This document shows positions 34,825-43,826 of a DNA stretch of 64,000 nt, piece after piece. The position numbers and the translations under genes are program-made. The DNA comes from Pseudopelobacter sp964542535 (GTDB lineage: Bacteria; Desulfobacterota; Desulfuromonadia; Geobacterales; Pseudopelobacteraceae). The DNA lies in the NCBI GenBank assembly GCA_964542535.1, contig CAZIUE010000002.1:212193-276192 (forward strand), read 5' to 3'. The notes below the pieces were generated by a model, which was not told the origin of the DNA, did no database searches, and saw only the letters and a list, made by a program, of their open reading frames with translations. Each line of letters opens with the position of its first letter. Within the stretch, counting starts at the first letter, position 1.

Positions 34825-35871
34825 TCACGCATTCTGCTCCCGGTCTTGCCGGACCAGTTCCAGGAGCTGGCGGCCCCGCGGCGAATGGATCTTCATGCCG
34901 TCCAGGTCCGGATCCACCAGGTGCTTCTGCAGCAGCAGGCCGTCACTGCCGAACCAGGTGGGGAGCAGACCGCCGAAGCGATACCCCTGGCGTCGCAGCA
35001 GTTCAACGATCCCTCCGGAGCAGGACTGTCCCAGGTCAACGAAAAACTGGATCAGGGCGTAGTCTTCCCGTCGCAGCTCCTCTTCCATCTCCCGCAGCCG
35101 AGCACCCAGTGCTTCACCCGGCTGCGTGACCGTGCAGCGGGCCACGCCGGCGAAGTCGAAACGGTGCAGATGGATCTCTCCGTCGCCCGTGGGGAGGACA
35201 CTATCGGGAACGAGCAGGTCCCGCTCCAGATTCAGCCCCTCAAGGAGCATGGTCAGCTCTTCCCGGTAGGGGGCGGGGAGGTACAGGCGCCGGCGTTGGT
35301 CCCGTTCGCCGCGGAAGTAGAACAGGCATCCCACCCGGCCCTTCGCGCTCTGTTCCGTCTCGTAGGCCCGGGCCGGCATGAGCGCCGGCTCCAGGGCGGT
35401 CTCCCGCATGCCCGACTGCAGGGAGAGTTTCTGGGTGATGACGTGGTTGCAGACCGCTTCGCCGAAGATCCCGTCGATCCCCTCGCGCCCCACCAGCTTC
35501 AAGGCCAGCTGGGAGAGGCGGCAGAAGGCCGTGGTGGAGCGGTAGCCGGGGAGGGTCAGCCCCAGGCCGAACTCGTACAGGCCGGGATTGGGGGCTGAGC
35601 TGCGGTAGAACGCCACATGGGAAACCACGTCTCCGGATGCGGTGCGGCTGACCAGGCTGTGCAGGGTGCCGTTTTGGTTCTCCTCCACCAGCCGCTCCGG
35701 GATGTAGTAGGTGTCCATGGGGTAGCCGTCGCCGTACACGGCGTGGAACAGGCGCGCCACGCCGTAGGCGTCCCGGGTCTGGAAGCGGTCGGCAACGAAC
35801 TCCTGGTCGTCGGGGATGGGGCGGTCGTCGGCTGCCAGCATGGCCAGCGCTTCGCTGCGCTCCATGCTCAT
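34825..35871 (-). CDS. GNAT-like protein 2, paralogue of 28077 product
   Basis: 348 aa; ATG 35871 overlaps the ACP stop (ATGA). It shares with the 28077 protein the opening (GVARLFHAVYGDGYP), APNPGLYEFGLGLTLPG, GIFGEAVCNHVITQ and GGLLPTWFGSDGLLLQK. An added basic/acidic middle is seen. Position between ACP 2 and the RsbW-GNAT fusion suggests that it works on ACP-bound intermediates or as a regulator of that step. Catalytic residues cannot be assigned. Confidence 0.7.
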   Translation of the reverse strand: MSMERSEALAMLAADDRPIPDDQEFVADRFQTRDAYGVARLFHAVYGDGYPMDTYYIPERLVEENQNGTLHSLVSRTASGDVVSHVAFYRSSAPNPGLYEFGLGLTLPGYRSTTAFCRLSQLALKLVGREGIDGIFGEAVCNHVITQKLSLQSGMRETALEPALMPARAYETEQSAKGRVGCLFYFRGERDQRRRLYLPAPYREELTMLLEGLNLERDLLVPDSVLPTGDGEIHLHRFDFAGVARCTVTQPGEALGARLREMEEELRREDYALIQFFVDLGQSCSGGIVELLRRQGYRFGGLLPTWFGSDGLLLQKHLVDPDLDGMKIHSPRGRQLLELVRQDREQNA

Positions 35872-36101
35872 CGCCCGGTGCCGATGCGGTCGGCGAAGTC
35901 CTCCAGGGTCTTCAGCCTCAGGGCATCGGTGTCGCTGATGGCGATGCCGTAGCGCTGCTCCACCGCCATGATGAAGGCCGGGCCGTCCAGGGAATCCACC
36001 CCCTGACGGGACAGCTGCCGGGAGGGGTCCAGCTGTTCCACGACGGCCGGCTCCACCCCCACCTCCAGCATCAGCTGCTTCAGCTCATCGATCAGTGTCA
36101 T
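35868..36101 (-). CDS. Acyl carrier protein 2
   Basis: 77 aa from ATG 36101 (AAAGGAG, spacing 6); it overlaps the ligase stop by 4 nt. Phosphopantetheine site GVDSLDGPAF (S37). The carrier is coupled at both ends to an acyl-activating ligase and a GNAT-like gene, so it probably receives the acid activated by the ligase. Confidence 0.9.
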   Translation of the reverse strand: MTLIDELKQLMLEVGVEPAVVEQLDPSRQLSRQGVDSLDGPAFIMAVEQRYGIAISDTDALRLKTLEDFADRIGTGR

Positions 36102-37615
36102 GTCTCTGCTCCTTTCGGGTATGCCTGCTGCCGCAGTCGGAAACGCTGGATCTTGCCGGTGGCGGTGCGGGGAAGCTCGTCCACGAAGGTGAAGCTGACC
36201 GGGCACATCTGCTCCGGCAGCCGCTCCAGCAGGTAGCGGCGCAGCTCCCGTGCCAGGGCGGGGCTCTGCCGGGTGTCCGGGGAGAGTATCACGAAGGCTC
36301 CCGGCCTGACCAGTCCCCCCGCGGACACGGCCACCACGGCGCATTCCGCCACGGCGGGGTGCCCCAGGAGCGCCTCTTCCACCGGCAGCGGCGAGACCAG
36401 CTGAGCCCCGGCCTTGATCATGTCGTCGTTACGTCCCTGGTGGTAGTAGAAGCCGTCCCGTTCCACGAACAGGTCGCCGCTGCGCAGGAACCCGTCGGGG
36501 AGCATGGTCTCGCCGCTCTTGTCCGGCAGGTTCCAGTAGCAGGGGCAGCAGGTCGGTCCCTCGACCAGCAGGGTGCCCACTGTTCCGGAGGGTACCGGCC
36601 TGCCGTCCTCGTCCACCAGCCTGATCCGGTAGCCGGGGACCACCTGGCCGGTGGAGCCGGGCCTGGCCCGGCCGGGGCGGTTGGAGAGGTAGATGTAGGA
36701 CATCTCGGTGGAGCCGATGCCGTCCAGCAGTTCCAGACCGGTCAGGCGGCGCCACTCGTGGAAGATGGCGGCCGGCAGTGCCTCGCCGGCGGAGTAGCAG
36801 AGTCGCAGGGGGAGCTCCAGGCGGTCGCCGTCGCAGGAGAGGATCAGCTGGGAGTAGACCGTGGGGACGGCGAAGAATACGGTCGGCCGGTGTTGCTGGA
36901 TGAGCTCCAGGATGGCGGCCGCGTCCGGTTTGTCCCGATGGAGGATGGCCGTTGCCCCGAAGAAGAGGGGAAACGCCAGGCTGTTGATCAGGCCGTAGGC
37001 AAAGGAGAACTTGCTGACCGAGAAGATGCGGTCCCGGTCGCTGAGTCCCAGGATCTCCCTCCCCACCAGGTCGCAGGGAATCAGCAGGTCCCGGTGGCGG
37101 TGGGGGATCCCCTTGGGCACGCCGGTGGAGCCGGAGCTGTACTGCATGTAGGCGATCCCGTCCTCTTCGGCACGGTGTGCGTCCGGCTCCCCGTCGGGGC
37201 TACGGGGCGCGGGGAAGGAGTCCTCTTCGTCGCAGGTGAGCAGGGCGACCCGGCTCTGTTCCAACGGGAGCGGGGAAGGGAGCCGAGGATCGGTCACCAG
37301 CAGACGGCTGGCGCTGTCGGACAGGATATGTTCGAACTGCTCCCGGGTCAGGGCGGTTCCGGCGATCACCGCCGTCACCCCGGCCAGCAGGCAGCCGAGG
37401 AAGGCCACCGGAAAGGCCGGGCCGTCGGGGAGCAGGAGCAGTACACGCTCTCCCGGCGCGACCCCCCGTTCCCGCAGCAGCTGGGCGAAGCGGCGGCTGG
37501 CCCGCTCCAGCTCACGGTAGCAGAGGGAACGCTCTCCGCAGAGAAAGGCGGTCTTGTCCGGGTGGCGTTCAAGGTTGCGCTCCAGCAGTATGGCGGCGGC
37601 ATTATCGGCGTACAT
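36098..37615 (-). CDS. AMP-dependent acyl/aryl ligase, benzoate-CoA-ligase-like
   Basis: 505 aa; GGAGGAG before ATG 37615. Adenylate-forming motifs: YSSGSTGVPKG (about 158), GIGSTEMSYIYLSNRPG (about 290), RSGDLF, and C-terminal TATGKIQRF lysine (about 490). The sequence FSFAYGLINSLAFPLFFGATA and STEM...SNRPG pattern are typical of benzoate/4-hydroxybenzoate-CoA ligases. Because an ACP gene overlaps it, the acid is probably loaded on that ACP, or on CoA then used by KASIII. A heteroaromatic or aromatic starter is inference. Confidence 0.9.
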   Translation of the reverse strand: MYADNAAAILLERNLERHPDKTAFLCGERSLCYRELERASRRFAQLLRERGVAPGERVLLLLPDGPAFPVAFLGCLLAGVTAVIAGTALTREQFEHILSDSASRLLVTDPRLPSPLPLEQSRVALLTCDEEDSFPAPRSPDGEPDAHRAEEDGIAYMQYSSGSTGVPKGIPHRHRDLLIPCDLVGREILGLSDRDRIFSVSKFSFAYGLINSLAFPLFFGATAILHRDKPDAAAILELIQQHRPTVFFAVPTVYSQLILSCDGDRLELPLRLCYSAGEALPAAIFHEWRRLTGLELLDGIGSTEMSYIYLSNRPGRARPGSTGQVVPGYRIRLVDEDGRPVPSGTVGTLLVEGPTCCPCYWNLPDKSGETMLPDGFLRSGDLFVERDGFYYHQGRNDDMIKAGAQLVSPLPVEEALLGHPAVAECAVVAVSAGGLVRPGAFVILSPDTRQSPALARELRRYLLERLPEQMCPVSFTFVDELPRTATGKIQRFRLRQQAYPKGAET

Positions 37616-37714
37616 CGCGCTCCTCCGTGACTATCAGCGATGATGGGGCTGGGGCGGAGTTTCTCGTCCCTTTCCCCGTGTGAGTCGCTGTCTCTGTCTA
37701 AGTTGCGGGGCGTA

Positions 37715-38140
37715 TCAGACTGTGCAATCCGGGGAAGACCTGAATTCCATGCGCAGGATGTTGCGGCCGCTTTCCCGGCAATAGCTGACCCTGTCCGACA
37801 GGGTGCGGATGAAGTGAACCCCCAGGCCGCCGATCTCCCGTTCCATGATATCCAGGGTCAGGTCAGGATCGGGCAGGGAGAGTACATCGAAGGGGGGGCC
37901 CTGGTCGGCGATTTCCAGCACGAAGACAGCGCCGTCATGCCGGCAGGTGATTTCCGCATCCCCCTCACCCTGGGGATAGGCATGGTTGCAGATGTTGACG
38001 AAGGCTTCTTCGAGGACCAGCAGCAGTCCGAACCGCTTCTTCGCGTCCAGCCCGAAGCGGTCGGCGCACTGCTCCACGAATGCGTTAGCCGCGTCGAGGT
38101 TTCCGACCCTGGCCGCGTACCGCCTGGAGTCCGTTTCCAT
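37715..38140 (-). CDS. RsbW-like serine kinase/anti-sigma factor
   Basis: 141 aa. HATPase_c domain with intact N-box EEAFVNICNHAY (about 45-56), G1 box DQGPPFD (about 80) and G2 box IGGLGVHFI. In partner-switch systems this protein phosphorylates a STAS partner and holds a target (often a sigma factor). The STAS gene lies 6 bp upstream (38147) and the PP2C phosphatase at 41877. No sigma factor gene is in the window, so the regulated target is not identified. Confidence 0.92.
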   Translation of the reverse strand: METDSRRYAARVGNLDAANAFVEQCADRFGLDAKKRFGLLLVLEEAFVNICNHAYPQGEGDAEITCRHDGAVFVLEIADQGPPFDVLSLPDPDLTLDIMEREIGGLGVHFIRTLSDRVSYCRESGRNILRMEFRSSPDCTV

Positions 38141-38146
38141 GGCGCT

Positions 38147-38482
38147 TCAGGAGAGGGCCGCCAGGGAGGCGGTCACCGATTCGTCCATGGGGAAGATGGC
38201 CTTGAAGCCGGAGATGTCGAACACCTCCCTGACGGTCCCGCCGACGTTGGCGAAACGGAGCTGGCCCCCCTTGCTTTTTAGCAGCTTGGCCGTCACCAGA
38301 AGCCCGCGCAGCCCCGCGCTGCTGATGTAGTCCAGCTTCCCGAAATCCACCACCAGGCGGATGGCGCCTTCCTCGATCAGCTGGCGTACGTTCTTTTCAT
38401 ACTCCGGCGCGGTGACGGCATCCAGCCTGCCTCCCAGGGTTACGATGGTCGCGTTTGCCTCGGTTCGTGTCTGAAACTCCAT
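38147..38482 (-). CDS. STAS-domain anti-sigma-factor antagonist (RsbV-like)
   Basis: 111 aa, one STAS domain. Phosphorylation site DYISSAGLRGLL (Ser about 54-55) after the strand RLVVDFGKL. When dephosphorylated by the PP2C enzyme (41877) it should bind the RsbW-like kinase encoded next, freeing that kinase's target. Confidence 0.93.
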   Translation of the reverse strand: MEFQTRTEANATIVTLGGRLDAVTAPEYEKNVRQLIEEGAIRLVVDFGKLDYISSAGLRGLLVTAKLLKSKGGQLRFANVGGTVREVFDISGFKAIFPMDESVTASLAALS

Positions 38483-38509
38483 TAACGTCTCTCCCTTGTC
38501 TGTCGTCGT

Positions 38510-39601
38510 TCACTGTTTCTTCAGCAGCACCCATAATCTGTTGTGGTCGTCAGTCCGTTGGTAATGGATCTGTTCCGCCAGACCGCGGATGATACCCGGC
38601 CCCAGCTCATCGGGAAGGCTTTGGCTCTCCAGCGGGTTGCCCGTCTCCCCCTTCATCCCGCAGGCCACTTCTAGGGTCTCGTTTTTCTCCGAGTAGGCAA
38701 TGGTCATGTGGAGGGGGTTCTCCTTCAGGTCAGGGAGGTGGAGCTGCAGCAGCTCCTCCACCAGGAGCAGCAGGTTGGCGCGATTCTTCCTGGAGATGAT
38801 CTGCTTCTCGCAGAAGGCTTCGATCTCGGCGTTCATGGCGTACAGGTCGTAATCCGCCGAGTCGATCCGGTAGTTCAGGCTGCGGATCCTGTTGATGAAG
38901 GCGCGGGTCTTCTCCCGTTGGGGATTCCGGAAGATCTGCTCCGGCGTCCCTTCCTCGTAGATCACCCCTTCGTCCATGTAGAACACCCGGCTGGACACGT
39001 CCCGGGCAAAATCCATCTCGTGGGTGACGATCACCATGGTCATGCCGTCCCGGGCCAGGCGGCGGATGACCGCCAGCACCTCGCTGACCATGGTGGGGTC
39101 CAGGGCCGAGGTCGGCTCGTCGAACAGGATGATCTCCGGCTCCATGGCCAGGCAGCGGGCGATGGCCACCCGCTGCTTCTGGCCGCCGGAAAGCTCGTCC
39201 GGGAAGCTGTCCGCCTTCTCGGCCAGACCGACCAGCCGCAGCAGATCCAGGGATTTTTGTTCCGCATCGCGCCGGTTCATCCCCCGCAGCCTGACCGGCC
39301 CGAGGGTCAGGTTCTCCAGCACGGAGAGGTGGGAGAACAGATTGAAGGACTGGAACACCATGTTCATCTTCTGGCGGATCCTGGGCACGTCGCTCTTCCT
39401 GTCCAGGATATCCACCCCGTCGATGCGGATGGAGCCGCCGCTGGGCTGCTCCAGCAGGTTGAGGCAGCGCAGGAAGGTGCTCTTGCCGGTACCCGAGGGG
39501 CCGATGACGGAGACCACTTCCCCCGTGCGGATGTGGGTGGTGATGTCTTTCAGAACCCTGACGTCGGCGAATGTCTTGGAGAGATGCTCGACCCGTATCA
39601 T
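38510..39601 (-). CDS. Amino-acid-type ABC ATPase with anti-sigma-like C-terminal extension
   Basis: 363 aa from ATG 39601, overlapping the permease stop (ATGA). Residues 1-240 are a polar-amino-acid-type ABC ATPase: GPSGTGKS (Walker A), LSGGQKQRVAIARCL (signature), ILFDEPTSALDP (Walker B), VTHEMDFARDV (H-loop). GlnQ-type proteins end here at about 240-250 aa. The remaining 120 residues (NRANLLLLVEELLQLHLPDL; ELGPGIIRGLAEQIHYQR) resemble the RsbW HATPase fold but lack the N-box Asn. This would couple transport to the partner switch encoded alongside. Confidence 0.88.
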   Translation of the reverse strand: MIRVEHLSKTFADVRVLKDITTHIRTGEVVSVIGPSGTGKSTFLRCLNLLEQPSGGSIRIDGVDILDRKSDVPRIRQKMNMVFQSFNLFSHLSVLENLTLGPVRLRGMNRRDAEQKSLDLLRLVGLAEKADSFPDELSGGQKQRVAIARCLAMEPEIILFDEPTSALDPTMVSEVLAVIRRLARDGMTMVIVTHEMDFARDVSSRVFYMDEGVIYEEGTPEQIFRNPQREKTRAFINRIRSLNYRIDSADYDLYAMNAEIEAFCEKQIISRKNRANLLLLVEELLQLHLPDLKENPLHMTIAYSEKNETLEVACGMKGETGNPLESQSLPDELGPGIIRGLAEQIHYQRTDDHNRLWVLLKKQ

Positions 39602-41880
39602 GCCTTGACCGCCTTTCTCCGTCTCCATTTCGGGTCGCTTCTGCGCTCCAGGTATTCCAGGACCTGCATGAGGGTCCAGGATATGAGGAAGTAGAGAATC
39701 GCCACCATCACCAGGGGGAAGAAGGCGTCAAAGGTGCGGCTGCGGATGATGTCGCTGGCCTTGGTCAGATCCTGTACCGCGATGTAGCCGACGATGGAGG
39801 TCATCTTGACCAGCGAGATGAATTCCCCCTTGTACACCGGCAGGATGCGCCGCACGGTCTGGGGGAGGACGATCAGCAGGAACGTGTTCATCCTGGTGAA
39901 CCCCATGGCGATGCCCGCTTCGGTCTGGCCCCTGTCCACCCCCTCGATGCCGCTCCTGAAGATCTCCGCCGCATAGGCGGCGAAGTTCATCCCGAAGGCG
40001 ATCACCGCCACCAGCACCGGGCTGATGTCCGTTGAGGCGAAGACCACGTAGAAGATCAGCATCAGCAGCACCAGTACCGGGGTGCCGCGCAGGATGGCGA
40101 TGTAGACCCGGGCCGGGAGATTCAGCGCTGACCGCCCCGACATGCGCATGAAGCAGACCAGCGCCCCCAGTAGGGTGCCGAAGATGGTGGCCAGTACGGA
40201 GATGACCACCGTGGTCTTCAGGCCGTCCCAGATGAGGAGATAGCGTTTCTCCTGGATGATGTTGTTCCGGAAGCTGTCGGCGATGCCGGCAAGGAGGGAC
40301 GGTGACTCACTTTTCGTGTTTTCCGCGTTGTCGTTGGCCGCGATATTCTTTTTCAGAGCAAATACGCTGGCGCCCAGCTCACAATACGGGTCCGAGAAAT
40401 CAACTTTCTTTTTCCGTTCTTCGGTAAACATCAGGGTGCTGGCGATCATGTCGATTTTGCCGGTGGAAACCGCGGCAATCAGGCTGCCGAATTCCATGTC
40501 ATCAAATTTGGCTTCTTTCCCGAGAAAGGCCGCGAATCGTTCCGAGAGTTCAATATCGAAACCGATCAGCTTGTTGTCCCTGACCACCGTAAAAGGAAGC
40601 CCCTTGTCACTGACAATGCCAATTACCAGCAGGCCGTTTGATTGTGGATTGTCGATCTTCGGCATGCGTGTGTCGCCTTTTTTCATCCAGCGATCGAACA
40701 TGTCATCGTACACACCGTTTTCCCGTATCTCTCGCAGGAACGCGTTGAATTTTTCACGCAGTTGATCATTGCCTTTCTTGAACCCGATGCCGATCGGCGA
40801 GGAAAACAGGGAATCCTCCAGCACCCCCAGCTCCTTGTCGTTGCGAAGAATTTCACCAAGCGATTCGCGGGTGTAGAAGCCAGCGTCAACCTTTCCGGAT
40901 TTGACCGCCAGCAGAAGATCAGGCAGGGACTTGTACTGCTGCGCGGTTGCATTCGGTAGGCGCTCCATCACGTAGGTGTCGTGCACCGAGCCGAGCAGAA
41001 CTCCGATCCTGCGGTGGTTCAGATCCGCGATCGTGCGCAGTCGCGTTTGTCCGGCATCCGCCGATGTGCCCGGCGTGCCAGCAGTGGGGGAGGGGGGGGC
41101 GTCCTTCCTGACGATCATCACCTGGCTATTGGCAAAATAGGGGCGGGTGAAATTGACGGATTTTTTGCGCTCGTCCGACGCGGTCATGCCCGATACAATC
41201 AGATCGATCTTGCCCGATTGCAGGGCAGGGATCAGTGCCATGAATTTCATGTCCGAAAATTCTATGGGCCTCCGGAGCCGGGCACCGATGATGCGGGCCA
41301 GTTCGCCGTCGTGACCGGTCACCCGGCCGTTACGGTCCACAAAGCTGAACGGTTCACGGGTCGCGCTTACCCCTACTCTGAGGGGCTTTCCCTCCCTGGA
41401 CTGGGGGATGTCCACTTCTTCATAGGGCGCCAGATCGGTCTTGAGCCAGCGTTTCTTCATTGACTCCAGGGTGCCGTCGTTCTTCAGGTCGTCGATAATC
41501 CGGTCCACATCCGCCAACAGCCGGTCATTGCCTTTTTTGATAGCAATGGCTGTATCCTCCCGATCGAGCGGCTCCGGCAGCAGCCGCAGTTCCTGGTTCT
41601 TTTTCGACACCTGAAGTGCGGCGGGGAAGAGGGTGATGATCGCATCAAGCTGACCGGATTTCAGAGCCGCCACGGCATCCATGATGTCGTCGAAGCTTTT
41701 GACCTGGGCTTTCGGGAAGCGTTTGAATGCAACGGCTTCTCCCGTTGAACCGGTCATCACGCCGATCCGGGCATCCTGAGCATCGGCAAAACTGGTAATG
41801 ACCTCGTCACGTGTGCCGCAGCCGCCTGTAACAACAAGAGCCAGCAGGCATGCCAGCAGGAAAAACGTCCGTCTGCTCAT
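39598..41880 (-). CDS. Substrate-binding-protein/permease fusion, circularly permuted binding domains
   Basis: 760 aa. N-terminal signal with a possible lipobox (C21). Residues 34-148 match the C-terminal half of a polar-amino-acid binding protein (RIGVMTGSTGEAVAF ... GTLESMKKRW). Residues 167-402 are a complete second binding protein (LRVGVSATREPFSFVD ... GVYDDMFDRW). Residues 417-512 match the N-terminal half (LVIGIVSDKGLPFTV ... KKVDFSDPYC). The outer protein is thus circularly permuted with an intact one inserted. Residues about 545-745 are a HisM/GlnP-type permease with the EAA loop (EAGIAMGFTRMNTFLLIVLPQ). It pairs with the ATPase at 38510. The ligand is probably an amino acid or similar polar molecule. 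Confidence 0.9.
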   Translation of the reverse strand: MSRRTFFLLACLLALVVTGGCGTRDEVITSFADAQDARIGVMTGSTGEAVAFKRFPKAQVKSFDDIMDAVAALKSGQLDAIITLFPAALQVSKKNQELRLLPEPLDREDTAIAIKKGNDRLLADVDRIIDDLKNDGTLESMKKRWLKTDLAPYEEVDIPQSREGKPLRVGVSATREPFSFVDRNGRVTGHDGELARIIGARLRRPIEFSDMKFMALIPALQSGKIDLIVSGMTASDERKKSVNFTRPYFANSQVMIVRKDAPPSPTAGTPGTSADAGQTRLRTIADLNHRRIGVLLGSVHDTYVMERLPNATAQQYKSLPDLLLAVKSGKVDAGFYTRESLGEILRNDKELGVLEDSLFSSPIGIGFKKGNDQLREKFNAFLREIRENGVYDDMFDRWMKKGDTRMPKIDNPQSNGLLVIGIVSDKGLPFTVVRDNKLIGFDIELSERFAAFLGKEAKFDDMEFGSLIAAVSTGKIDMIASTLMFTEERKKKVDFSDPYCELGASVFALKKNIAANDNAENTKSESPSLLAGIADSFRNNIIQEKRYLLIWDGLKTTVVISVLATIFGTLLGALVCFMRMSGRSALNLPARVYIAILRGTPVLVLLMLIFYVVFASTDISPVLVAVIAFGMNFAAYAAEIFRSGIEGVDRGQTEAGIAMGFTRMNTFLLIVLPQTVRRILPVYKGEFISLVKMTSIVGYIAVQDLTKASDIIRSRTFDAFFPLVMVAILYFLISWTLMQVLEYLERRSDPKWRRRKAVKA

Positions 41881-43826
41881 CCATCCTCCCTTTCCCCGCC
41901 TTTGTTCGGCGCGCTCCCCCGGAAGCTGATCGCCAGCATGGTGACGTCATCGGACTGGGGAGCCCCGTCGGCGTGGCGCCTGACCGCGGAACGGATGCAC
42001 TGGATCATGTCCGTGAGGTCGTGGCGGGGAGCCTGGCGCAGGGTCTCCAGCAGCCGTTGCTCGCCGTACAGCTCTTCCACCCGGTTCTTGGCCTCGGTCA
42101 CGCCGTCGGTGTAGAGGAACAGGGTGTCACCCGGCTCCAGGGTGAGTCGCTCGCATTCATAGGGGGTGTCGGCCAGGGGGCCCAGCACGAACCCCGCCTT
42201 CACCTCCAGATAGCGTGCTCCGCGGCTGTTGACGACCAGCGGCGGGTTGTGGCCGGCATTGGCGAAGCGCACCTCGCCGCTGGTGGTATCCAGGATGGCG
42301 CAGAAGACCGTGGCGAACATGCAGCTGTCGTTGTCCGCGGCGAGGATGTTGTTGACGTAGGCCAGGATCAGCTCCGGTTCGCCCAGGCGCTGTCCTTCTG
42401 ACTTGAGCAGGGTTTTGGCCACCATCATGTACAGGGCCGCCGGCACCCCCTTGTCCGAGACATCGGCGATCAGGAAGCAGAGGTTGGTGTCGTCGATGAA
42501 GAAGAAGTCGTAGAAGTCCCCCCCCACCTCTTTGGCCGGGTCCATGGCGGCGAAGATATCGAACTCCGGGCGGTCCGGAAAGGCGGGGAAAAGGCGCGGC
42601 AGCAGGCTGGCCTGGATGTCGGTGGCCACCTTGAGCTCGCTCTGGATACGCTCCTTGGCGGCGGTGGTCTCGGTCAGGTTGCGGATGTACTCCCTGAGCG
42701 CATCGCGCATGGACTGGAAGTCGCGGGCCAGCAGGCCGACTTCGTCGCTGCGCCGCGCCAGAGGCAGCTCCAGGTCGAAGTTGCCCGCGGCCAACTCGTG
42801 GGTCGCCGCAGCCAGGGAACGGAGCGGCGTGGTGATGGTGCGGGCGATGAGCGCCACCGCCAGGGTCAGCAGCAGGATGCCGGCCAGCCCCATGATGGCG
42901 CCGGTCAGGCTCAGGCTCTTCACCTGGGCCAGCAGTTCCGCCTCGGGAAAGACCACCGCCAAGGTCCACCCCACCGAAGGGATCGGGGCGTAGTAGAGCC
43001 AGGATTTCCTGCCGTACAGGTCGGTGTAGGGGATGAAGTCGCTTCCCCCCCTGACCATCTTCCTCCCCAGGGCCCGGAGCCCCGGGTCCCGGCGGGCCTC
43101 GGCCAGGGAGAAGACGGTCTCGTTCATGATCATCTCCCGGGAAGGGTGGGTGACGATGGTGCCGTTGCGGGAGAGGAGAAAGGCGTAGCCGCTCCTGAGC
43201 ACCCTGATGGAGGCCACCGTGGTGGTCAGCCATTCCAGGGAGATGTCGGAAACCACCACCCCCTTGACCCGTCGGGCACCGTCCCTGGTTTCGTGGAAGG
43301 GGACGGAGCAGGTGGCCATGAGCACGTCCGAACCGCTGTCGTTGTAGTAGGGTTCGCTCCACTCGGTCCTGTCCAGTTCCCGGCTGATCTGGTACCAGTC
43401 CTGTCCGGTGTACTGGAAGCCGGTTTCGTTGTCGAAGACGAGCCTCCCCTTGTGGCGGTAGAAATAGGGGGCGTAGGGTCCCGCGGCCGCCTCCCGGGCG
43501 TCGGGCTCGAAGGCGGCGCACGAGCCATAGATTTCCGGGTTGTCCGTTACCGTTGCCCTGAGCAGGGCCAGCAGTTCAGGGTGGTTGTAGCTGCCGTTCT
43601 CCAGGGAACGGGCCAGCCCCTCGGTTACCCTGGTGACCGAGGCCAGCACCGCTTCGACCCGGTTCACCGAGGCCAGTGCCAGATTGCGGGCGTTGCTTTC
43701 CAGTTCCCGTTGCAGGACGATTTTTGAGCGGTAGTAACTGTAGCCCAGGATTGCGGCGAAGATCAGGGAGGTGCAGATGGTGGTGACCAGGATCAGCCGG
43801 GTGGCGATGCTTCTGTCAGCGAGCAT
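41877..43826 (-). CDS. dCache-HAMP-PP2C (SpoIIE/RsbU-like) phosphatase
   Basis: 649 aa. TM helix 1 (about 10-30), periplasmic dCache domain (about 40-300; TGQDWYQISRELDRTEWSEP, split features of ligand pocket), TM helix 2 (about 312-335), HAMP (about 336-390), and PP2C/SpoIIE domain (about 420-640) with metal ligands in GGDFYDFF, IADVSDKGVPAAL and QSDDVTMLAI. It should dephosphorylate the STAS protein at 38147 in response to an external ligand. Stop and start overlap (ATGA) with the fusion transporter gene. Confidence 0.94.
   Translation of the reverse strand: MLADRSIATRLILVTTICTSLIFAAILGYSYYRSKIVLQRELESNARNLALASVNRVEAVLASVTRVTEGLARSLENGSYNHPELLALLRATVTDNPEIYGSCAAFEPDAREAAAGPYAPYFYRHKGRLVFDNETGFQYTGQDWYQISRELDRTEWSEPYYNDSGSDVLMATCSVPFHETRDGARRVKGVVVSDISLEWLTTTVASIRVLRSGYAFLLSRNGTIVTHPSREMIMNETVFSLAEARRDPGLRALGRKMVRGGSDFIPYTDLYGRKSWLYYAPIPSVGWTLAVVFPEAELLAQVKSLSLTGAIMGLAGILLLTLAVALIARTITTPLRSLAAATHELAAGNFDLELPLARRSDEVGLLARDFQSMRDALREYIRNLTETTAAKERIQSELKVATDIQASLLPRLFPAFPDRPEFDIFAAMDPAKEVGGDFYDFFFIDDTNLCFLIADVSDKGVPAALYMMVAKTLLKSEGQRLGEPELILAYVNNILAADNDSCMFATVFCAILDTTSGEVRFANAGHNPPLVVNSRGARYLEVKAGFVLGPLADTPYECERLTLEPGDTLFLYTDGVTEAKNRVEELYGEQRLLETLRQAPRHDLTDMIQCIRSAVRRHADGAPQSDDVTMLAISFRGSAPNKGGEREDG

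Noticed and set aside
36095..37630. 511-aa open frame antisense to the ligase gene
   Set aside because: The opposite strand encodes a complete adenylate-forming enzyme with all motifs.
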